26,268 nt of DNA, taken from assembly GCA_034111105.1 (NCBI GenBank), contig JAWUXY010000066.1, positions 1 to 26,268 of the forward strand. Direction: 5' to 3'. A program made the translations under genes and the position numbers. The DNA is from Bermanella sp034111105 (GTDB lineage Bacteria; Pseudomonadota; Gammaproteobacteria; Pseudomonadales; Oceanobacteraceae). The notes beneath the pieces were generated by a model. The model was not told the DNA's origin, searched no databases, and saw only the letters and a list, made by a program, of their open reading frames with translations. Below are positions 1-7,709 of the stretch, piece after piece (within the stretch, counting starts at the first letter, position 1; every line of letters begins with the position of its first letter).

Positions 1-107
1 GTGGGCTATTAAATAAAGCCTATCAGGTGAATCGAGCAGAGGTGGAGTTTAACCTAACCGCGCCTTGGTGCTTCGACAAAGAACAATCCTATTTGGTTGT
101 AAATTAA
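1..107 (+). CDS. C-terminal end of an unidentified protein (partial)
   Basis: An open frame (frame 3) enters from the left edge and stops with TAA at 105-107, giving 34 residues that end in WCFDKEQSYLVVN. It is followed 14 bases later by a good hairpin terminator, which supports a real gene end. The fragment is too short for me to assign a family, and no motif is recognisable. Confidence 0.6.
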   Translation, partial: GLLNKAYQVNRAEVEFNLTAPWCFDKEQSYLVVN

Positions 108-121
108 TAATGCCTAAGATC

Positions 122-157
122 AGATGCAGTGCTTATAAATACTGCATCTACCTTTTT
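122..157 (+). terminator. Rho-independent terminator of the left-edge gene
   Basis: Perfect 9-bp inverted repeat AGATGCAGT (122-130) and ACTGCATCT (141-149) with a 10-nt loop, followed by a short T run (cctttttaat, 151-160). It sits 14 nt after the stop codon at 107. The remaining bases to 372 are AT-rich and I see no gene in them, only a weak 5-bp ATGAC/GTCAT hairpin near 325-345 that might serve the LysR gene. Confidence 0.7.
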
Positions 158-372
158 AATATTTCGAATATTTATCAAAAAAATATAACTACGGTTCTCT
201 TTATCGGTGATATTTCTGTATCAAAAATGATAATTGATAAATAAGAGCGTCACTAAAACAAAGCCAATTCATGGTGCAATGAGTTATTTCTCATATCAAT
301 CATAAAATATTCAATCAATAAAATATGACGTTATTCATGTCATTATTTATTGGCGCTAGAATTTATAGCTAA

Positions 373-1275
373 TCAATTTTTCAGTTGTTTTTTTAAGAAT
401 TCAATAAACCACTTCATAATTAAAGGCATATTGCCTTTATAGGCATGTACATAATAAATATTGTTTTCTTTAGTCTTCAGGTTAGGTAGTACGTGTTGTA
501 TTTTGCCTTCTCTGATGTATTTGTTTGCATAAACATCAGGTAACAGCGCGATACCTAAGCCCATCAATACGGACTCCATTACCGAATTTGCACTATTCAT
601 TTCGAACTGTGGTTGTAGCAATAGTTCGTGTACTTTATTTTTATCATCCAAAAATTGATGGGTGAGATTTGTTGTTTGCCAGCTAGTTGCGATAAATGGA
701 TGCGTATGAATATTTTGCAGCGAAATTGAATGCTTAGTAGCGGAAAGGTAAGCGCTTGAGGCGACAATAATTTCACGATGAGCGCCTATCTTGGCTCCTT
801 TAAGTTCACTATCTGCTTGTTCTCCGACACGAATGGCGATATCAATCCCTTTTTTGATGATGTTTTGGTTCGTGTCATCTGCTATTAAGCGAGGTTTGAT
901 ATTAGGGAATTGCTTAACGAGTTGCTCAATAGCGGGCAGCACTGCGGACTGTACTAAAGCTTGGGGTGCCGTGATGCTCAAAAGACCAGCAACTTGCTGA
1001 GTGCTGTTACTGACTTCATCTATGGTCAAATTTAATAGGGTTTTTAGTTCACCACTGCGTTTAAAGAGCTGCTCACCGATATTGGTTAAATTCAAACTGC
1101 GAGTGGAACGTGTTAAAAGCTGTACGCCAAGGTGCTGCTCAAGCCGGCTAATATGCTGGCTGACACCTGACTTCGTTAGGTCTAGTTTATCTGCCGCTGC
1201 TGTAAAGCTTCCTTGTTCAACAACCTCATAAAAGACCATTAACCATAAAAACACATTTTTTTGTTCAGTTTTCAT
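373..1275 (-). CDS. LysR-family transcriptional regulator
   Basis: A 300-residue protein of normal LysR length. Residues about 10-65 form the winged helix-turn-helix (FTAAADKLDLTKSGVSQHIS, then LEQHLGVQLLTRSTRSL), and residues about 90-295 form the periplasmic-binding-like effector domain. The RSTRSLNLT segment resembles the CrgA/AaeR-type LysR group. An upstream extension to 1404 is possible but would overlap the divergent gene starting at 1362, and the LysR family normally begins just before the HTH, so I chose the ATG at 1275. The ribosome-binding site is weak. LysR genes usually regulate the divergent neighbour, here the SnoaL-like/ABM pair; this is inferred from layout. The effector cannot be deduced. 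Confidence 0.93.
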   Translation of the reverse strand: MKTEQKNVFLWLMVFYEVVEQGSFTAAADKLDLTKSGVSQHISRLEQHLGVQLLTRSTRSLNLTNIGEQLFKRSGELKTLLNLTIDEVSNSTQQVAGLLSITAPQALVQSAVLPAIEQLVKQFPNIKPRLIADDTNQNIIKKGIDIAIRVGEQADSELKGAKIGAHREIIVASSAYLSATKHSISLQNIHTHPFIATSWQTTNLTHQFLDDKNKVHELLLQPQFEMNSANSVMESVLMGLGIALLPDVYANKYIREGKIQHVLPNLKTKENNIYYVHAYKGNMPLIMKWFIEFLKKQLKN

Positions 1276-1312
1276 AAACAGTGATTTATCAATTTGTGGG
1301 TTTATGCTTTTT

Positions 1313-1328
1313 ATATTAACAGTAATAT
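1313..1328. promoter_or_regulatory. 16-bp dyad in the LysR divergent intergenic region
   Basis: Perfect inverted repeat ATATTA-acag-TAATAT lies in the 86-bp gap between the LysR gene (starts 1275, leftward) and the SnoaL-like gene (starts 1362, rightward). LysR proteins bind short dyads with T-N11-A character in such gaps, so this is a candidate operator. The AT-richness means chance is not excluded. Confidence 0.4.
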
Positions 1329-1361
1329 GCTCGGCATAGGCAATAAATAAGAGAGAAACCC

Positions 1362-1739
1362 ATGAAACATAAAGAGTTAGTTGAGCTTCAGGTGAGTGAA
1401 GCAAGTAAACAGTGGATTAAGGCCTTTAATCAGGGAGATATAACAGCATGTGCACAGACATACACAAGTCGTGCTGTGATGGATGCAAGGCCCATGGGGC
1501 GATATGACGGGCGTGAAGCTATTTACGAATTTTGGAGCGGTTTTGTTAACTCAACAAAGGCAACAGATTTAACGTATACCAATGTAAATATTGAGTTTAT
1601 TGATGAGAACACCGCGAAGTTATCCGCTAGTTGGTCGATGAATGTGGGCCAAGGAATTATATCGGAAGAGCTCTGGGTTAAAGAAAATAATCTTTGGTGG
1701 TTATCTTACGATGACTTTACGGTAGAAGAGCAGTTTTAG
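1362..1739 (+). CDS. SnoaL-like / NTF2-fold domain protein
   Basis: A 125-residue protein with the pattern of the SnoaL-like NTF2 superfamily: an N-terminal helix (ASKQWIKAFNQGDITACAQTY), a conserved aromatic/GR segment (GRYDGREAIYEFW), then beta strands ending in WWLSYDDFT. Such proteins are small cone-shaped enzymes or binding proteins with very different substrates, so no reaction can be named. AAGAGAG at 1348-1354 provides the ribosome-binding site. It is divergent from a LysR gene and 41 bases upstream of an ABM-domain gene, suggesting a two-gene unit that handles a small organic molecule. The family assignment rests on pattern only. Confidence 0.8.
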   Translation: MKHKELVELQVSEASKQWIKAFNQGDITACAQTYTSRAVMDARPMGRYDGREAIYEFWSGFVNSTKATDLTYTNVNIEFIDENTAKLSASWSMNVGQGIISEELWVKENNLWWLSYDDFTVEEQF

Positions 1740-1780
1740 TTAATAACTAATGAATTTATAAAAATAAGCGAGAATATATT

Positions 1781-2077
1781 ATGAGTATTATGGTTAAGTT
1801 TGAACTGAGTGTGCAAAGCAATAAAGTCGCAGAATTTAAACAGTTTTTTGAGCGTATTTTACAAGGGACACGAGACTTTTCTGGTAACGAAGGCGAAAAA
1901 ATAGCGTATTGTGCAGAAGATGAAACAAAAGTGGTACTTATTGAATATTGGAAAAGCAAAGAAGACTTTGATCACTATTTAAATTGGCGTAAAGACATTG
2001 GCGACTTCGATACTCTAGGTAGCATGTTGGCGGTCGAGCCTGATATTCAGAGCTTTACCGTATTAAAAAATGCATAA
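1781..2077 (+). CDS. Antibiotic biosynthesis monooxygenase (ABM)-like small protein
   Basis: A 98-residue protein that fits the dimeric alpha/beta ABM fold: an opening strand (MVKFELSVQSNKVAEFKQFF), a central strand followed by the VLIEYWKSKEDFDHYL segment typical of ABM domains, and a closing strand (IQSFTVLKNA). The family includes cofactor-free monooxygenases and heme-degrading enzymes as well as proteins of unknown role. It probably shares a transcript with the SnoaL-like gene 41 bases upstream, and a terminator follows at 2117-2148. Substrate is unknown. Confidence 0.8.
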   Translation: MSIMVKFELSVQSNKVAEFKQFFERILQGTRDFSGNEGEKIAYCAEDETKVVLIEYWKSKEDFDHYLNWRKDIGDFDTLGSMLAVEPDIQSFTVLKNA

Positions 2078-2116
2078 TTGATAAATATGAACCAATACAT
2101 TGGTTAAAATACTTAA

Positions 2117-2148
2117 GGCCGCTTGTTGTACTCACTAGCGGCTTTTTT
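2117..2148 (+). terminator. Rho-independent terminator after the SnoaL/ABM pair
   Basis: Stem GCCGCT (2118-2123) and AGCGGC (2137-2142) with a 13-nt loop, followed directly by six T (2143-2148). It lies 40 bases after the ABM gene stop. Confidence 0.8.
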
Positions 2149-2247
2149 CGTTTAATTAACTAAAGCACTTAAGTTGTTTGACTAGTAGGTATATCTTAAG
2201 GTCATGAGGGATATCGATTATGTTAATATAATTATAAAGGAGTCATT

Positions 2248-2652
2248 TTGCACTCTAATAAACGATCTAAAAAATGGAATAAAAAGAATAAAACGGCAAA
2301 GAAACTGGCGTTAGTAAAAACCTTAAAATTTAAGAATAGCAGTATCGTAAAAAAAGTAAAAAATCATGCTGCGATTGGTTTTATTTTTGTTAGTTTTATA
2401 TTGCTAGCATTATTTGCATTTTCTAATTTAAATTCCCTTGTTCCCACCAGCCAGTTTATAAAAGGTAAAGTCGTTGATCGAGTTATGGTTTTTACTGGGC
2501 GAGGGTCAAAAACCAAGCCAAATGTAAAGGTTGCGCTCACAAACGATGATATTGTTTACATTGCTTACTCTGGTCAAAAGCATGGGGATATAATTGAATT
2601 TGAAATAATGAAAGCGGCAATAACCAATGCTCGCGTATATCAACAGAGGTAG
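2248..2652 (+). CDS. Small single-pass membrane protein of unknown function
   Basis: A 134-residue frame beginning with TTG; the start is supported by AAAGGAG at 2236-2242, five bases upstream, and no in-frame ATG near it fits better. The first ~45 residues are extremely basic (many Lys/Arg), followed by one membrane segment (about 45-65, AIGFIFVSFILLALFAF) and a ~70-residue domain rich in beta-type sequence (IKGKVVDRVMVFTGRGSKTKPNVKVAL). The positive-inside rule places the basic tail in the cytoplasm and the C-terminal domain in the periplasm. It abuts the next gene by one base, so the two are probably co-transcribed. I do not recognise the family. Confidence 0.75.
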   Translation: MHSNKRSKKWNKKNKTAKKLALVKTLKFKNSSIVKKVKNHAAIGFIFVSFILLALFAFSNLNSLVPTSQFIKGKVVDRVMVFTGRGSKTKPNVKVALTNDDIVYIAYSGQKHGDIIEFEIMKAAITNARVYQQR

Positions 2653-2653
2653 T

Positions 2654-2962
2654 ATGTATAACAGCCAATCAGGTTTAATGCACATTATTAAAAGTAAGGT
2701 ATTAGAGTTAGGCGATACCGTCGCTCAAGTGACCATCAGCATCAGGCCAATCGCTGAGATCCATCAAACTCAAGAAGGTGATGAATACTGGGTTAAATGG
2801 TTCTATTGGCAGGTGTATGGCGAGCATTGTGCTATATTGTATGAATCTGATTTATTAGTGGCCCATGGCGAGTTGAGTGAAACGTTAATACAATCAGATT
2901 TAAAAACGACATTTGATACCTTAAAAACATCGGTTAATAATGAAATATATTTTGATGATTAA
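2654..2962 (+). CDS. Hypothetical protein, 102 residues
   Basis: An ATG at 2654 preceded by AGAGGTAG (2645-2652) is preferred over an upstream ATG at 2627 that would overlap the previous gene by 26 bases. The protein is soluble-looking and acidic, with aromatic-rich strands (EYWVKWFYWQVYGEHCAILY) and a C-terminal helix. It begins one base after the stop of the membrane protein gene, so translation is likely coupled. I recognise no family. Confidence 0.7.
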   Translation: MYNSQSGLMHIIKSKVLELGDTVAQVTISIRPIAEIHQTQEGDEYWVKWFYWQVYGEHCAILYESDLLVAHGELSETLIQSDLKTTFDTLKTSVNNEIYFDD

Positions 2963-3021
2963 TTCGATGCATGTGATAGTAATATCAAGTATCAAAGTGT
3001 TTTAATCATAAGAACATGCAG

Positions 3022-3074
3022 GGCATTACTGGTTTGGCTGCATTCGGTCACTGGTTAATGCCGCTTAAAGCGGC
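3022..3074. other. Two overlapping, mutually exclusive hairpins
   Basis: GGCATTA (3022-3028) can pair with TAATGCC (3056-3062), while GCCGCTT (3060-3066) folds on AAGCGGC (3068-3074). The two stems share bases 3060-3062, so both cannot form at once. No T run follows either. They lie in the 163-base gap before the gene at 3126, which holds nothing else recognisable. Confidence 0.4.
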
Positions 3075-3125
3075 GTAATAATTTACTCATTTAGTGTCAA
3101 ATATTGTAATCTTGGGATGATCTAC

Positions 3126-3458
3126 ATGAAAACCGCTTTGCCAGAAAACCAAAAACTCACGGTTATTTATCGAGTAGAACCCGGTTGTCTTGGCCCAGAA
3201 GGGGCTAATCTTGTGGATGCATTTTGTACATTTGCACAACCGCGATTTGAATCATTAGGTTCCGATTGTATTATTTGGCAAATTATACCCAGAAAAAATA
3301 AGGCAGCGCCTGAAATGCAATATAATATTTCAGATAAGCGACTGAACCATGCCCAAGCTGAAAAATATTTAGCGGTATTTGGGAAAAACCTTGATGAGCT
3401 TGAAGGGTATTTAGTTGAAACCTTTACCAGTCTGATTAATGAATTTATGGGACGTTAA
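3126..3458 (+). CDS. Hypothetical protein, 110 residues
   Basis: Two ATG codons are available, 3117 and 3126. The second is preferred because GGGAT at 3114-3118 is then at a usable distance, whereas it would abut the first. The protein is soluble, with a strand (KLTVIYRVEPGCLGPEG) followed by a Cys/Phe-rich helix (LVDAFCTFAQPRF), another strand (DCIIWQIIPR) and a long C-terminal helix. It contains three cysteines. It looks like a compact alpha/beta domain, but I cannot place it in a family. It stands alone between the two small unknown genes and the convergent argA. Confidence 0.7.
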   Translation: MKTALPENQKLTVIYRVEPGCLGPEGANLVDAFCTFAQPRFESLGSDCIIWQIIPRKNKAAPEMQYNISDKRLNHAQAEKYLAVFGKNLDELEGYLVETFTSLINEFMGR

Positions 3459-3573
3459 TTCTAGCCTTGCACACTTCTTTATTTGGGTTCTTTTGATTTT
3501 TTTTAATGTTGAGAGCCAAAGCTCATAAATTTATTCTGCCCACGTTCTGACTATATTAAGTGACTAATCTGCT

Positions 3574-3608
3574 CATCTTGAGCCTGTCGAATGACGCAGC
3601 TCAAGATG
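3574..3608. repeat. REP-like palindromic hairpin between convergent genes
   Basis: Perfect 10-bp arms CATCTTGAGC (3574-3583) and GCTCAAGATG (3599-3608) around a loop containing CTGTCGAATGACG. The TTGAGCCTGTCGAA core resembles dispersed palindromic elements known from many bacterial chromosomes. It sits between the end of the + gene at 3458 and the end of argA at 3638, where it could also act as a transcript-end structure, although no clear T run follows on either strand. Confidence 0.5.
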
Positions 3609-3637
3609 CTCAGTAAATAATATCTAAAGGGCACACC

Positions 3638-4942
3638 CTACAAGGCCTTGATAAATACTTTACTATTACGCTGGTAGTTATACAGTTCTTTTTTCTGCGG
3701 GGGTAAGTCATCAATATCTGCCGCTTTAAAACCACGCTCTTCAAACCATTGTGCAGTACGTGTGGTGAGCACAAACAAATTTTTAATACCTTTATTTTTT
3801 GCTTCGCTCACTAATGTATTTAATAAGCGGTCGCCGCGTTGGCCACGACGATACTCATCGTGAATCGCCACACAGGCTAGCTCTGCCATATCTTTGTCGT
3901 ACGGATAAAGTGCGGCGCAGCCTAATACCATTCCGTCTTTTACTAATACACGAAAACGATCAATTTCGGTCTCCAGTACTTTGCGTGAGCGGCGTACTAA
4001 AATACCTTTTTCTTCCAGCGGGCTGAGTAAATCGAGAATGCCCATGACATCTTCCATGCGTGCGGTACGCAGTTGTTCTTGGTGATGCTGGCTAACTAAT
4101 GTGCCGCAACCATCTAGCGTGAATAATTCAGTTAACAGCGCGCCATCTTGACTGTGTTGAATTAACTGACAACGCTTTACACCGCTGTTAACGGCAAGGC
4201 TTGCTGCATTGAGTTGCACGGTTTGTTCTGTGTTTAAGCCTCGCGTTAAGAGTTGAGGAATGGCACTGGTGACCACTTCTTTTACGAGCTGGCCTTTGTG
4301 TTTAATGCAATTATTCTCACCAAATAAAATCAGTTTGTCCGCTTGTAATGCGATGGCGGCTTCAGTGGCGACATCTTCGACGGATAGATTAAAGGTTTCG
4401 CCAGTGCGGCTATAGCCTAAGCAATTGAGTAGGGCGATGGCGTTGTTATCGAGGGCTTTATTAATCGCCCGTATATCAATTTTTCTCACTTCCCCTGTAT
4501 GGGCAAAATCGACACCGTCAATTACGCCAATGGGCTTAGCGATCACAAAGTTACCACCGACAACACGAATATCCGCCCCGTGCATTGGGCTATTGCTCGT
4601 GCCGGTGGTGAGTATGGCTTCAATTTGAGAGCGCAGTTGCCCCACAGCTTGCTGAACGGTAACCAGCATGGCTTTGTCTGTGATGCGCTTGTTATCTGAA
4701 AATGTGGCGGCTTGTTTTTTTAGTTCACACAGCTCATCGATTTGTGGTCGGGCACCATGAACCAATACCAATCGCACACCTAAGCTATTAAGCAAGGCAA
4801 TGTCATGAATAATATGTTGAAACTGGTCGTGGGCAAGTGTGTCACCCCCTAGCATAATGACAAAGGTTTTACCCCTGTGTGCATTAATATAGGGAGAGCT
4901 TTGTCTAAACCAGTTGACGTGTTGGTCGATTGAATCAGTCAC
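3638..4942 (-). CDS. argA: Amino-acid N-acetyltransferase (N-acetylglutamate synthase)
   Basis: ArgA transfers an acetyl group from acetyl-CoA to glutamate, the first step of arginine biosynthesis in the cytoplasm. The 434-residue length matches the classical two-domain form (E. coli about 443). Residues ~24-290 are an amino-acid-kinase-like domain (FVIMLGGDTLAHD, VLVHGARPQID, ALLNCLGYSRTGE) that normally carries arginine feedback control; residues ~295-434 are the GNAT acetyltransferase domain (CVAIHDEYRRGQRGDRLL as the acetyl-CoA loop, then WFEERGFK). The start is GTG with only a weak ribosome-binding site; no better start lies close by. argE ends 52 bases upstream on the same strand, so an argE-argA operon is likely. 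Confidence 0.95.
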   Translation of the reverse strand: MTDSIDQHVNWFRQSSPYINAHRGKTFVIMLGGDTLAHDQFQHIIHDIALLNSLGVRLVLVHGARPQIDELCELKKQAATFSDNKRITDKAMLVTVQQAVGQLRSQIEAILTTGTSNSPMHGADIRVVGGNFVIAKPIGVIDGVDFAHTGEVRKIDIRAINKALDNNAIALLNCLGYSRTGETFNLSVEDVATEAAIALQADKLILFGENNCIKHKGQLVKEVVTSAIPQLLTRGLNTEQTVQLNAASLAVNSGVKRCQLIQHSQDGALLTELFTLDGCGTLVSQHHQEQLRTARMEDVMGILDLLSPLEEKGILVRRSRKVLETEIDRFRVLVKDGMVLGCAALYPYDKDMAELACVAIHDEYRRGQRGDRLLNTLVSEAKNKGIKNLFVLTTRTAQWFEERGFKAADIDDLPPQKKELYNYQRNSKVFIKAL

Positions 4943-4994
4943 TGTGTTTTATCTTTTGTGTGTTAATCCGGTTGAGTGTAATGGCTTTTGCCTA

Positions 4995-6143
4995 TTACAA
5001 ACAATAATGTTTAATAAATTGCTCGATGTATTTTACCATCGGCTCAATTTGATCATGGGCCATGTATTCATCGGGCTGATGGGCTTGATCAATTGAACCC
5101 GCGCCCATGACGACAGTATCGATATTCGCGGCTGCAAAAAAAGGCGCTTCAGTTGCAAAGGCAACGGCCTCTGCACCGTGACCTGATAGTTTTTCAGCCA
5201 GCGCAACCAGCTCGCTGTTTTTGTCACTTGCAAACGCGTCAACGCCATCAAATAATCGATAAAAGTCAATTTGAGTCTGGGTTTGCTTTGCAACAAGGTC
5301 GAGGCGCGCTTGAATTTTTTGGCGCAGCTGATCGGTTTTCATACCCGGAATCATGCGCAAGTCAAAATGCAGTTCGCACTGCCCACAAATACGGTTTGGG
5401 TTATCGCCGCCATGAATACAGCCTAAATTTAACGTTGGGCTGGGGACGCTAAAGGCGGTGTGTTTATATTCTTGTTTGAGTTCATCGCGGAAGGTTTTGA
5501 GTTCACCAATGACGGTGTGCATGGCATCCATTGCGTTGTTACCCAGACTTGGGTCCGAGCTATGACCCGCTTGCCCAGTAATTTTGATGCCCTCCATTAA
5601 TATGCCTTTGTGCATGTTAATGGGCTTTAAACCGGTTGGTTCGCCAATAATGGCAGCCCGCGCTTTGGGTAAACCCAGCGTGGCTAAGGCTCGTGCGCCG
5701 CTCATGCTGGTTTCTTCATCGGCGGTGGCAAGTATGAAAATAGGCGCTTTTAATTGTTTGGCGTCGACTTTTTCAACTGCGGCGAGGGCCAAGGCAAAAA
5801 AGCCTTTCATATCGCACGAACCTAAGCCGTAAAAACGATTGTCTTTATCGGTTAAGGTAAACGGATCGCTTTTCCACTTTTCAATATTACAGGGCACGGT
5901 ATCGGTGTGCCCGGATAGAATTAATCCGCCAGGCCCACTGCCCAGAGTCGCAAGCAAGTTGTATTTTTTGCGCGTTTCATCGATACATTGTATATCGACT
6001 TTAAAGCCAAGGGTTTCGCACCAGCTGGCCAGCTGATCAATAACGCCTTTGTTGCTCATGTCGTATTCTGGCAACGAGCTAGAAATACTGGGTAACGACA
6101 ATAGTGTGGTGAGCTGTTGTTTTATATTCGGTAAGTGCTTCAT
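4995..6143 (-). CDS. argE: Acetylornithine deacetylase
   Basis: ArgE hydrolyses N-acetylornithine to ornithine and acetate in the arginine pathway. The 382-residue protein has the M20 metallopeptidase pattern: SGHTDTVP with metal ligand His79, GSCDMKGF with Asp111, DEETS with the catalytic/metal Glu pair at 143-144, and GEPTG with Glu168. A dimerisation domain occupies about 180-290 and a late metal-binding histidine lies in AHQPDEY near residue 354. It is transcribed first, upstream of argA on the same strand, so both ends of the linear acetyl pathway are encoded together. The ATG at 6143 has a weak ribosome-binding site. Confidence 0.95.
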   Translation of the reverse strand: MKHLPNIKQQLTTLLSLPSISSSLPEYDMSNKGVIDQLASWCETLGFKVDIQCIDETRKKYNLLATLGSGPGGLILSGHTDTVPCNIEKWKSDPFTLTDKDNRFYGLGSCDMKGFFALALAAVEKVDAKQLKAPIFILATADEETSMSGARALATLGLPKARAAIIGEPTGLKPINMHKGILMEGIKITGQAGHSSDPSLGNNAMDAMHTVIGELKTFRDELKQEYKHTAFSVPSPTLNLGCIHGGDNPNRICGQCELHFDLRMIPGMKTDQLRQKIQARLDLVAKQTQTQIDFYRLFDGVDAFASDKNSELVALAEKLSGHGAEAVAFATEAPFFAAANIDTVVMGAGSIDQAHQPDEYMAHDQIEPMVKYIEQFIKHYCL

Positions 6144-6278
6144 GCCCTAAACCTGTAATAAGGAGTATCATCAGTGTATCAAAGCAGTTAAAAATGTCTT
6201 GGGGTTTCTATGATAGCTACTGAGTCTTTTGCCCCTTTCTGCTAAGCTGGGCGTATAAAAAATAAGAAGTGGAAGGCC

Positions 6279-7655
6279 ATGGCCAAAGAAGTCGAACTCA
6301 AGCTCTCATTACCTAGCCAAACAGTGGCCAGTTTCATGCAAGATATGAATCTAGGACTCTCCCAAGGTGCTCCGCTAGAGCTGGATAACCAGTATTTCGA
6401 TACCTCTGATTTAGCGTTAAATAAAGCGCATGCGGCTTTACGCGTTCGTAAATCACAGTACGGTTATAAACAAACCCTGAAAAATAAAGGCCAATCCATT
6501 GCTGGTTTACACGAGCGTGGTGAGTGGGAGTACGATATTGCTTCGCCCAATCTTGATTGGACCTTATTTGCAAATGATATTCAGTTAGATGAAAGCCTAC
6601 GCGAGCGTATCCAGCCTATTTTTAAAACTGACTTTAGCCGCCATGTGTGGATAAAACAATTTGGTGAAAGCGAAATAGAACTGGTACTAGACGAAGGTTT
6701 GATACATAACCATTGCGAACGTAATGAGAATCTTGAAACCAGTAAAAGTATCAACTTATGCGAAATAGAATTAGAGCTAAAGTCCGGGCGCGTTGAAGAC
6801 TTATTTGAGTTTGCAAAGCAATTAGCGCAGCAACACCCGTTAGTGCCTTGTGATATCAATAAGGCGGAACGTGGTTACGGTTTGCTTTTTCCTAAGCTTA
6901 GTTTTTTTACGCGCCAAAATTTTACAGGCACATGGTCAAAGCAAGAATTACCTGTGTTTGCATTGCTGCAAGAAACGTTAACGCGTTTAAATCGTCATTG
7001 GGATACATTTTCGCAGCAAGAAAACTGGTGGTCGTTACTGGTCATGAGTCGACAAGTGAGTGCCATGTGTTTATTGCTTAATGAACTCCCCCATTGCCCT
7101 GATCATATTCGTGGTCGCTGGTTAGTATTGCAGTTGGATTTACAAAAAATATTGCAGCCTGCGGCCGTCGTTATTGGCTTGTATGTGGACAGCAGCAGTC
7201 ATAGTCGTGGATTGAGTCAACGTTTATTAACGGTTTGTGCGCCACAATTAAGCGCAGGCCTTGAAAGCTGGATCGCCAATAATGGTTTAGGCATGGCGAT
7301 GTTAGAGTTAGGTGAATACTTATACGCGCAAAGTGAGCAAGCTGAGATAAATGGCGCATCTTGGGTTGTGGATTTATTAACCCGTGTTGCGCATGGGCAC
7401 GAAGTGAATGAAACCTCATTACAAGCGTTAGCCTATATCCTATTGCGCTGTGGTGATGATCGTTATCAAGGCGTGAATGAAGTGATTCGCTGTCAGTTGG
7501 TGGTAGACGCCATGATTGCTGCGCAAGATATTCAAAGCGCAATGACAGATGAAACCAGCCGAGCTAAGTTGGCCAGTTGGCAGCGTCGAATGACCGTTGA
7601 AAAACGAAACTTATTAGATGCTAAGCAAGCGTTAACGGCGCTCTGCTCAAGCTAA
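6279..7655 (+). CDS. CYTH-domain inorganic triphosphatase (YgiF-like) with CHAD-like C-terminus
   Basis: The N-terminus carries the CYTH signature ExExK (EVELKL, residues 4-9) and further charged strands (LRVRKS, KQTLKNKG, HERGEWEYD, EIELELKSG) that build the triphosphate tunnel; this domain covers roughly residues 1-205. The rest (about 220-458) is helical with many histidine and arginine residues, resembling a diverged CHAD domain as found in E. coli YgiF, an inorganic triphosphatase of 433 residues. Length and order agree with that family. The start follows GTGGAAGG at 6268-6275. A GspE-like ATPase gene lies 54 bases downstream. The CYTH part is sure; the CHAD assignment is less so. Confidence 0.88.
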   Translation: MAKEVELKLSLPSQTVASFMQDMNLGLSQGAPLELDNQYFDTSDLALNKAHAALRVRKSQYGYKQTLKNKGQSIAGLHERGEWEYDIASPNLDWTLFANDIQLDESLRERIQPIFKTDFSRHVWIKQFGESEIELVLDEGLIHNHCERNENLETSKSINLCEIELELKSGRVEDLFEFAKQLAQQHPLVPCDINKAERGYGLLFPKLSFFTRQNFTGTWSKQELPVFALLQETLTRLNRHWDTFSQQENWWSLLVMSRQVSAMCLLLNELPHCPDHIRGRWLVLQLDLQKILQPAAVVIGLYVDSSSHSRGLSQRLLTVCAPQLSAGLESWIANNGLGMAMLELGEYLYAQSEQAEINGASWVVDLLTRVAHGHEVNETSLQALAYILLRCGDDRYQGVNEVIRCQLVVDAMIAAQDIQSAMTDETSRAKLASWQRRMTVEKRNLLDAKQALTALCSS

Positions 7656-7676
7656 TACATACTATTTTGCCAAAGA

Positions 7677-7697
7677 CACTCGCTTGTTTTGCGAGTG
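7677..7697 (+). other. Hairpin just upstream of the GspE-like gene's ribosome-binding site
   Basis: Perfect 7-bp arms CACTCGC (7677-7683) and GCGAGTG (7691-7697) with a TTGTTTT loop. The 3' arm touches the GGTGGAA ribosome-binding region before the ATG at 7710. No T run follows, so it is unlikely to be a full terminator. Confidence 0.45.
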
Positions 7698-7709
7698 GTG
7701 GAAACCGAT

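Noticed and set aside
1276..1404. N-terminal extension of the LysR protein
   Set aside because: It would run into the divergent SnoaL-like gene, and the family begins close to the HTH; the ATG at 1275 fits better.
4425..4699. Overlapping + strand open frames within argA
   Set aside because: They are antisense shadows of a well-conserved argA reading frame.
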